From positions 1 to 11,684 of the forward strand of contig JACVCA010000024.1 in assembly GCA_016742295.1 (NCBI GenBank): 11,684 nt of DNA, read 5' to 3'. The translations under genes and the position numbers were made by a program. The notes under the pieces were generated by a model. That model was not told the origin of the DNA and ran no database searches. It saw nothing but the letters and a program-made list of their open reading frames with translations. Positions 6,919 to 11,684 of this stretch are shown piece by piece. Source of the stretch: Alphaproteobacteria bacterium (GTDB lineage Bacteria; Pseudomonadota; Alphaproteobacteria; JAGOMX01). The first letter of the stretch is position 1; each line of letters begins with the position of its first letter.

Positions 6919-9345
6919 TTACTTTTCTTTATTCTCGTCATTTTCCTCGCGGATTTGAGCATGCTTAACATTCCTGAATTTATCCAGAATGTCTAACATA
7001 CGATCTTCGATCTCTCTGGAAGCCGTTTGGGGAAAGGGTGGTTGCGGCAAACTTCGATCGTTAAGCCAAACTATCCATTCATGAATAACCTTAAAATCAT
7101 CAATTAAATTATTAAACCGGCCTTTTAATTTTTTAATTTTTTGACTACCTAACTCATTTGCTTTTTTAAGACTTTCTAGTTCATTTGCGTATCTTTTATT
7201 TTTGGCTGAGAGCCCTTTAATTTCATCATTACGAGATTCAATTATGGCTATATAGTGAGCATTTTTCTCTCGTAATTTTTTGATTTGACAATTTAATGAA
7301 GGGCTAGTTTCTTTAGAAAATTTTTGATTTATTTCTCTTAAAGCTTGATTTTCTTCATTTAGGGAGACTATTTCATCCCTATTATCTTGCACAGGTGAAC
7401 TAACGACAGGTGAACTAACGACAGGTGAACTAACGAAAAGCCTTTTAGGTTGTTTCGGGGTTTGTAGTACCAATTTGTCTTTAGCTTCTTTTGATGAGGT
7501 TTCTTGTTCTTGGGTGAGGTTATGAGAGTCTGATAAGACTTTTTTATGAAATTTTTTATACTCTTTATTTGTTGTTTTAACTTTTTGGAGCTGTTCATTT
7601 AATACTTCCATTTTTCCCAAAAGAATGTCTCGTTCAAGTATTAAATTGGTTATTTGCTGCTCAAGACTTTTCTGATAGTCTGCGCTAAGCTCCGCATCAA
7701 GGTCCCTGAAATTAACTACAAACTCTTCTTCTAAGGATTCTCCCTCTACCGGATACCTGCTAATATCATTACGTTCCATAAGGAGAACTTTTGTTTCTTG
7801 TAGTTCTCGTTCTAGATCTGAGATTCTAGTTTTTAAATGTTCATTCTCGCTTTTTAAGATACTTTGCCCCTTGATTGCTTGTACATCCTGCTGGAAGATG
7901 GTTTGAAGAGGCAAAAGAGGAGCAAGTTGGAGTGGGGTTTCTGTTATTATAGGGCTGAGGTTTATTTCTTCACTAGGTTGTCTAGAGGAGGTTATATCCG
8001 TTTGAAGATTATTGATGAAAGAAGAAGGGGCTCCGATTGAAGTCTTGGTCTCCCTTTCAGCAATCGTCTCTGAGTTGTTGGTGATTGGAACCTGATGAGA
8101 ATCTGTCAGCAGATTTCTAAATTGAGAAATTTCTACTATCCCGCTTCCTAAAGCCCTTATAGGTGTGAGAGATGGCTGGTTTCCATCACTTGCTGGTCTT
8201 TTTTTTGCTTCTACTTCTTCAAATGCAGGGCTTGCTTCTATGAGGGGCCCTTGATCATCAATTTCAGTAGCAAGCTGAATAAGGTCTTTGGTGGTGCCAT
8301 TTTCCTCTAACCCGTCTGTTGGCGGGGTCTTAGATGGAAAGGGGACTAGTTCTAGAAGATCTTCCAGGTCTGCTGGAACATGGAATTCTTCTATTGTAGC
8401 AGGAGAAAGTGCAATAAAAGTAGATTTAACCAATGCTTGAGCAAAAGAGAGAAAAGGAAGGGGGGGTGATTCATTTTCCAAAACTTGCTCAGGCTGTATA
8501 ATAGTAAGAGGAAGTGAAGGGAGTGGCTTGATTTTTGAAGTTTCCTCTGGCTCTAATGTTTTGACGGATGGAATCTTGCTCTGTTCAGCAATTGCTTCTG
8601 GAGTAACCTGCATGAGAGTACTGTTTTGTAGTGTACTAGGTTTTGGGAGGGGTGAGATAAATCTTGGCATAGGTTCTGCTTGCTCTGGCTGCACTATAGC
8701 AAAACTTAGATTATTTAGGACGGGAGAAAGCTCTAAAGTAAGAGGTAGAATAGGTTTCATAAGTATTGCGGACATGTTTGGGGGAGATTGGCTTTGAAGG
8801 AGATTATATTCAGGTTTATCGGGAACCAAGGAAAGGGAAGGTGGGTTTTCTTTCAAGGCGCTGAACTGTGGATTGTCCCAGGATAAGCTTACATCACTTA
8901 AAGTGAAACCATTATTAGAAAAGGTAAGACTTGCTGATGCACTTGTAAATCTCGTCCTAGATGTTTCAGAGGTCAGCTGAGCGTTTGAGGATATTTTCGT
9001 TTGAGAGGAGTCTGACCCAGGTTGAGAAGAATAAGATTGATGGGCTTTATATAATGCTCTACGAAGGTGAAGATTTTCTTGTGTCAGACGCTCGATTATA
9101 ATTTCTTGGAGTTCGCTTTTGTGTTTTATTCGACCGAGTTCGCTAAGGAGTGCCTTGTTACCGGCAAGCAGAGACTGCGCATTTTGAGTGGCAGCTAAAA
9201 ATTCGGTTTCGGTTACTGTAAAGGCCTTTTCAGTTTTGTCTTGATGAACATGGGGATTTGCAAACAAGCTGTTTTCAATGAACGTAGCTAGTGTGAAAAA
9301 CCCATAAATGCAATATTTAAGTGGATAAGGCAAAAATTTAATCAT
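6919..9345 (-). CDS. Large secreted coiled-coil protein with proline-rich and repeat regions, unknown function
   Basis: An 808-residue predicted exported protein with no recognised family. Residues 1-29 look like a signal peptide (hydrophobic core at about 10-28, LFA/NP cleavage). Residues 60-103 form a short helical segment (ERLTQENLHLRRALYKAH), then comes a Ser/Thr-rich linker at 104-150. Residues about 170-480 are proline-rich and low in predicted order and contain two similar units of about 38 residues starting at IVQPEQ (217) and IIQPEQ (282). Two long coiled-coil regions follow, about 490-610 and 655-750, with typical heptads (LKSENEHLKTRISDLEREL; EIVSLNEENQALREI). They are separated by a basic/proline linker with a triple VSSPV repeat at 638-652. 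The C-terminus is charged (REENDENKEK). The ribosome binding site is poor. Structural, adhesive and host-directed roles are all open. Confidence 0.78.
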   Translation of the reverse strand: MIKFLPYPLKYCIYGFFTLATFIENSLFANPHVHQDKTEKAFTVTETEFLAATQNAQSLLAGNKALLSELGRIKHKSELQEIIIERLTQENLHLRRALYKAHQSYSSQPGSDSSQTKISSNAQLTSETSRTRFTSASASLTFSNNGFTLSDVSLSWDNPQFSALKENPPSLSLVPDKPEYNLLQSQSPPNMSAILMKPILPLTLELSPVLNNLSFAIVQPEQAEPMPRFISPLPKPSTLQNSTLMQVTPEAIAEQSKIPSVKTLEPEETSKIKPLPSLPLTIIQPEQVLENESPPLPFLSFAQALVKSTFIALSPATIEEFHVPADLEDLLELVPFPSKTPPTDGLEENGTTKDLIQLATEIDDQGPLIEASPAFEEVEAKKRPASDGNQPSLTPIRALGSGIVEISQFRNLLTDSHQVPITNNSETIAERETKTSIGAPSSFINNLQTDITSSRQPSEEINLSPIITETPLQLAPLLPLQTIFQQDVQAIKGQSILKSENEHLKTRISDLERELQETKVLLMERNDISRYPVEGESLEEEFVVNFRDLDAELSADYQKSLEQQITNLILERDILLGKMEVLNEQLQKVKTTNKEYKKFHKKVLSDSHNLTQEQETSSKEAKDKLVLQTPKQPKRLFVSSPVVSSPVVSSPVQDNRDEIVSLNEENQALREINQKFSKETSPSLNCQIKKLREKNAHYIAIIESRNDEIKGLSAKNKRYANELESLKKANELGSQKIKKLKGRFNNLIDDFKVIHEWIVWLNDRSLPQPPFPQTASREIEDRMLDILDKFRNVKHAQIREENDENKEK
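7391..7435 (-). repeat. Perfect 15-bp tandem repeat, three copies, in the secreted coiled-coil gene
   Basis: The plus-strand unit acaggtgaactaacg occurs three times in a row without a mismatch (7391, 7406, 7421). Because 15 is a multiple of three, copies can be gained or lost without a frameshift. On the coding strand it gives VSSPV repeated, in the linker between the two coiled-coil regions. Confidence 0.95.
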
Positions 9346-9585
9346 TACACATACCTTTTAAAACATACTGAAGCTTAAAATATTTTTTTTAATAAGCGTA
9401 ATTTAGGGTTTAGCATTAAAAATTTAAATGATCAAAACCCCATATAGCCAATTATTAGGGCAAATCTTGCCTATTTACAAGCCATACAATTTCTGTACAG
9501 TACTCTTACACACTATTTATGGTAAAAATGTCGCTTTATTCGCCATCTCAATGTAGCTTTCAATAGAAATTACGCAGAAAGGTAA
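9346..9585. other. 240-bp intergenic region upstream of the secreted coiled-coil gene
   Basis: No gene is visible. On the minus strand, TTGAAA (9563-9558), 17 bases, then AATAAA (9540-9535) is a possible promoter for the coiled-coil gene but would leave a leader of about 180 bases. A second option is TTGTAA followed after 18 bases by AATAAT (around 9479-9450). GGCAA and TTGCC form a short inverted repeat at 9459-9471 within that second option. No convincing terminator follows the recombinase gene; only a weak ATTAC/GTAAT pairing is seen just after its stop. Confidence 0.4.
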
Positions 9586-10578
9586 TTATTGTTGTTTTGC
9601 ACGTGGGTGAGCACTTTGATATGATTTTTCTAGGGCTTGTATCTCAACTTTGGTATACCGCTGTGTACTTATCAGTGAAGCATGACCTAAAAGTTCTTGA
9701 ATGGTCCTTAGATCGCCTCCCCGGCTTAAAAGGTGAGTGGCAAAGCTATGCCTTAAACTGTGGGGGGTGGCAGAATCTGGCAATCCTAAAGAAGGGCGTA
9801 ATTTCCGAAGCTCGCGCTGGGCGACTGCAGGATGCAAACGCTCCCCTAGAGCTCCCTTAAAGATGGGTTGATTCGGGCTATGGAGATCATAGGGGCACAA
9901 TTGTTTATAAACACTAAGGCGTTCATGCACTACTGCTAATATCGGCACAATCCGTTCTTTGTTACCTTTACCTTTCACTAATAGGTGTGTTTGCCCAGTA
10001 ACATCTCCTATATTCAAAGATAACGCTTCATTGAGGCGCAACCCACAGCCATAAAGTAGCGTAAATAAAGCTATATTACGGGCATGTATCCACGAATTTT
10101 GGCCTGGTAAAGCTTCAAGATTTGTCAAAGCCATTGCATCATTTTCTTCTAAAGGACGAGGAAGAGGGGCAGCCAGTCTTGGAGAAGAGATGGACCATAG
10201 GCCATTGTTCTTCAATTGATAACGGCGTTCAAGAAACCGATAAAAATTACGTAATACTGAGAGGGTGCGCGCATTCGATAGGCCAGAAATTTTTCTGTCA
10301 CTATGCTGCCGATAAGCCAAGAAAGATCGAAAATCGCGCGCGGTTAGCTGGGTAAGGCTCTCTAAACTTAATGTATTATCCGCAAGGTGATGTATTAAAA
10401 AGCCTGAGAATGCTTTAAGATCTTGGATGTAATTATAAACAGTGAGAGGAGAGGCATTCCGCTCATCTGAGAGCCAGGATTTCCAAGCTCTTAAAGCTGT
10501 TTTAAGATCGTCATTGGCATGAACTAAAAGGTTTTCAAAAGCCTGAGAAATTTTTACTTGCAGTAAAGCCTTCTTCAT
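9586..10578 (-). CDS. xerC: Tyrosine recombinase XerC/XerD
   Basis: A site-specific recombinase that resolves chromosome dimers at dif together with its paralogue. It has 330 residues, slightly longer than the usual 300. The N-terminal core-binding (SAM-like) domain covers about 22-120 (ASPLTVYNYIQDLKAFSGFL, then TLSVLRNFYRFLERR). The catalytic domain covers about 145-325, with every catalytic residue present: R181 in GCGLRLNEAL, K204 in KGKGNKERIVP, H273 and R276 in HSLRH, H299 in LLGHASL, and the nucleophile Y308 in TQRYT. The spacing from H273 to Y308 equals that in E. coli XerD. XerC is preferred over XerD from its position beside transaldolase, a neighbourhood I recall from other alphaproteobacteria, but this is not certain. 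The start is two bases after the transaldolase stop, without a clear ribosome binding site, which suggests translational coupling. Confidence 0.92.
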   Translation of the reverse strand: MKKALLQVKISQAFENLLVHANDDLKTALRAWKSWLSDERNASPLTVYNYIQDLKAFSGFLIHHLADNTLSLESLTQLTARDFRSFLAYRQHSDRKISGLSNARTLSVLRNFYRFLERRYQLKNNGLWSISSPRLAAPLPRPLEENDAMALTNLEALPGQNSWIHARNIALFTLLYGCGLRLNEALSLNIGDVTGQTHLLVKGKGNKERIVPILAVVHERLSVYKQLCPYDLHSPNQPIFKGALGERLHPAVAQRELRKLRPSLGLPDSATPHSLRHSFATHLLSRGGDLRTIQELLGHASLISTQRYTKVEIQALEKSYQSAHPRAKQQ

Positions 10579-10580
10579 CT

Positions 10581-11246
10581 TTAAATGCTTTCAAGGATGG
10601 TTTCGCCAGTTTTAGCCCAATCTGCAAGGAACGCTTCAAGGCCTGTTTTAGTTAAAGGATGATCGTACATTTGCCTTAACACTTTAGGGGGAATCGTAGC
10701 CACATCAGCACCGATCCGCGCAGCTTGAATGACATGGAGAGGATGGCGGATGGAGGCTACTAAAACTTCTGTTTCAAATCGTGGGTAATTGGCATAAATA
10801 TCGCAAATATCTTCGATAAGTTCCATCCCATTTTGGCTTAAATCATCAAGACGTCCTACAAAAGGTGAGATAAACGTAGCACCAGCTTTGGCTGCCATTA
10901 AGGCTTGAGCAGCAGAAAAGCATAAGGTGACATTTACCATCGTACCCTCTCTGCTTAAGGTTCGACATGCTTTAAGTCCATCTACCGTTAAAGGGACTTT
11001 GACTGTAACATTAGAAGCAATCTTTGCGAGATACCGACCTTCTTTTAGCATGTTTTCAAAGTCAATTGCAGTCACTTCAGCACTGACAGGACCTGTAACA
11101 ATTGCACATATCTGTTCAATGACCTTGGCAATCTTTTGCCCTGACTGAGCGATCAATGAAGGATTGGTCGTGACGCCGTCAACCAGTCTGGTTTGATTGA
11201 GTTCTCTTATTTCATTAAGGTCAGCAGTATCTATAAAGAATTTCAT
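10581..11246 (-). CDS. tal: Transaldolase of the short FSA/TalC type
   Basis: A cytoplasmic class I aldolase-fold enzyme of the pentose phosphate pathway; family members transfer a dihydroxyacetone unit between sugar phosphates, or act as fructose-6-phosphate aldolases. At 221 residues it is full length for the small subfamily. Visible elements are FFIDTADLNEI at 3-13, the DGVTTNPSLI segment at 23-32, the Schiff-base lysine K83 in TVKVPLT, TLCFSAAQALMAAKAGA at 107-123, SPFVGRLDD at 127-135, and VLVASIRHP at 161-169. F129 stands 46 residues after the lysine, where E. coli FsaA has Y131, which favours transaldolase over aldolase activity. It is the first gene of a two-gene unit with the recombinase. 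The upstream ribosome binding site is weak. Confidence 0.94.
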   Translation of the reverse strand: MKFFIDTADLNEIRELNQTRLVDGVTTNPSLIAQSGQKIAKVIEQICAIVTGPVSAEVTAIDFENMLKEGRYLAKIASNVTVKVPLTVDGLKACRTLSREGTMVNVTLCFSAAQALMAAKAGATFISPFVGRLDDLSQNGMELIEDICDIYANYPRFETEVLVASIRHPLHVIQAARIGADVATIPPKVLRQMYDHPLTKTGLEAFLADWAKTGETILESI

Positions 11247-11266
11247 CGAGTACTCATTTCTTTCAA

Positions 11267-11272
11267 ATTATA
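11267..11272 (-). promoter_or_regulatory. Possible -10 element for the transaldolase-xerC unit
   Basis: A perfect TATAAT on the minus strand lies about 20 bases before the transaldolase ATG. The 17-base upstream position carries GGCTAA, a poor -35, so the promoter would be weak or activator-dependent. Confidence 0.3.
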
Positions 11273-11463
11273 GTTTATCATTAAGCGATTTAGCCTCTTT
11301 ATGTCGAGAGAAAAATAGCTTGATAATATCTGAACGGCAGAGTCTTGAACTTCATTTATAATGGACTTACATTGAACGACACTGTCGCACTAGACAGCTT
11401 TATTTTATGATTAGTAAGAAGCTTATTGAAGGAGTGTAAAGAGCTTCGATGATCTTAAAAAAC

Positions 11464-11486
11464 ATATCCACCAAAGCTGTGGATAA
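11464..11486. promoter_or_regulatory. Pair of inverted DnaA-box-like sites
   Basis: TGTGGATAA at 11478-11486 is the exact reverse complement of the consensus DnaA box TTATCCACA. ATATCCACC at 11464-11472 matches seven of nine positions in the opposite orientation. Together they form a dyad TATCCAC-N7-GTGGATA. Confidence 0.55.
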
Positions 11487-11503
11487 TTATGTTGGTAAAA
11501 AAG

Positions 11504-11518
11504 TTAAAGAATAGTTAA
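11504..11518. promoter_or_regulatory. CtrA-type binding site TTAA-N7-TTAA
   Basis: TTAA at 11504-11507 and TTAA at 11515-11518 are separated by exactly seven bases (AGAATAG), the full-site consensus for the alphaproteobacterial cell-cycle regulator CtrA. In such AT-rich DNA the motif can occur by chance; its place 17 bases from a perfect DnaA box raises its weight. Confidence 0.4.
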
Positions 11519-11547
11519 CGCCTTTATGAAGAAGATTTTTTCTCTTT

Positions 11548-11564
11548 TGCTCAAATTTTGAGCA
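11548..11564. repeat. 17-bp near-perfect palindrome
   Basis: TGCTCAAA and TTTGAGCA are exact reverse complements around a single T. The short symmetric form suits a dimeric DNA-binding regulator better than a terminator; no T-run follows immediately. Confidence 0.5.
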
Positions 11565-11598
11565 TACTTAATTAATAGCTTTTTAGAGGGGTAATTTA

Positions 11599-11658
11599 TT
11601 GGTGAATGTTAAAAGTTTAAAAAATAATAAAAGTCAATTAAAAATGCTTAAAAGCTAA
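11599..11658 (+). CDS. Possible 19-codon basic peptide
   Basis: AGAGGGG at 11585-11591 is a strong ribosome binding site seven bases before TTG (11599) and ten before GTG (11602). From the TTG the frame gives a 19-residue lysine-rich peptide (VNVKSLKNNKSQLKMLKS after the start) ending in TAA at 11656-11658. It could be a leader peptide of a gene beyond the window, or chance in A-rich DNA. The good ribosome binding site is the only real support. Confidence 0.2.
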   Translation: MVNVKSLKNNKSQLKMLKS

Positions 11659-11684
11659 ACAAATTTTTTGAAAAATAAACGAAT

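Larger units (their letters stand above)
11247..11684. other. 438-bp gene-free AT-rich region with DnaA, CtrA-like and palindromic sites
   Basis: No confident gene is present. From left to right it holds a -10-like TATAAT for transaldolase (minus, 11272-11267); a small CTGTC/GACAG hairpin followed by CTTTATTTT (plus, 11382-11406); a dyad of DnaA-box-like sites (11464-11486); a TTAA-N7-TTAA site (11504-11518); a 17-bp palindrome (11548-11564); a possible 19-codon ORF (11599-11658); and a final very A-rich stretch. The grouping suggests a replication origin or a complex regulatory region. Confidence 0.6.

Noticed and set aside
11638..11652. Second CtrA-type site TTAA...TTAA near the right edge
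   Set aside because: The spacing is six bases, not seven, and TTAA is frequent in this A/T-rich stretch.

Overview
The window is AT-rich, densely coded DNA that looks like an alphaproteobacterium. The L28 protein, the PAS-GGDEF protein, the Obg GTPase, the adjacent transaldolase and Xer genes, and a CtrA-like TTAA-N7-TTAA site all fit that class. Low GC, several secreted or outer-membrane proteins with no recognisable family, and weak Shine-Dalgarno sequences point to a host-associated lineage (Holosporales- or Rickettsiales-like). That placement is inference; no rRNA or other decisive marker is present.

Layout. Positions 1-1293 (minus) hold the N-terminal 431 residues of a GspE/PulE/PilB-family secretion or pilus ATPase that runs off the left edge. 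Diverging from it on the plus strand are a PAS-GGDEF diguanylate cyclase (1393-2415) and, 29 bp later, the ribosome-assembly GTPase ObgE (2445-3449), which ends in a small terminator-like hairpin. All confident genes from 3484 to 11246 are on the minus strand. In transcription order from the right these are transaldolase (11246-10581) and a Xer tyrosine recombinase (10578-9586), a tight pair; a large secreted coiled-coil protein with internal repeats (9345-6919); a small secreted protein (6815-6396); ribosomal protein L28 (6294-6004) with a good promoter; a queuosine-precursor transporter of the YhhQ/VUT family (5966-5139); a small lipoprotein (5019-4666); and an outer-membrane beta-barrel protein (4617-3484). 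The last 438 bp (11247-11684) contain no confident gene. They hold a perfect DnaA box, a second partial inverted box, a CtrA-type site and a 17-bp palindrome, all in very AT-rich DNA.

How it fits together. Housekeeping genes (obgE, rpmB, xerC, transaldolase, yhhQ) are interleaved with envelope or secreted genes of unknown function. Two ideas deserve attention. First, a diguanylate cyclase with an intact active site and product-inhibition site lies divergent to a secretion/pilus ATPase whose N-domain is of the MshEN type, a fold that can bind cyclic di-GMP. Second, the right-hand intergenic region combines DnaA and CtrA sites as alphaproteobacterial replication origins or CtrA-controlled promoters do. 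No defence system, CRISPR array, transposon, tRNA or rRNA was found.
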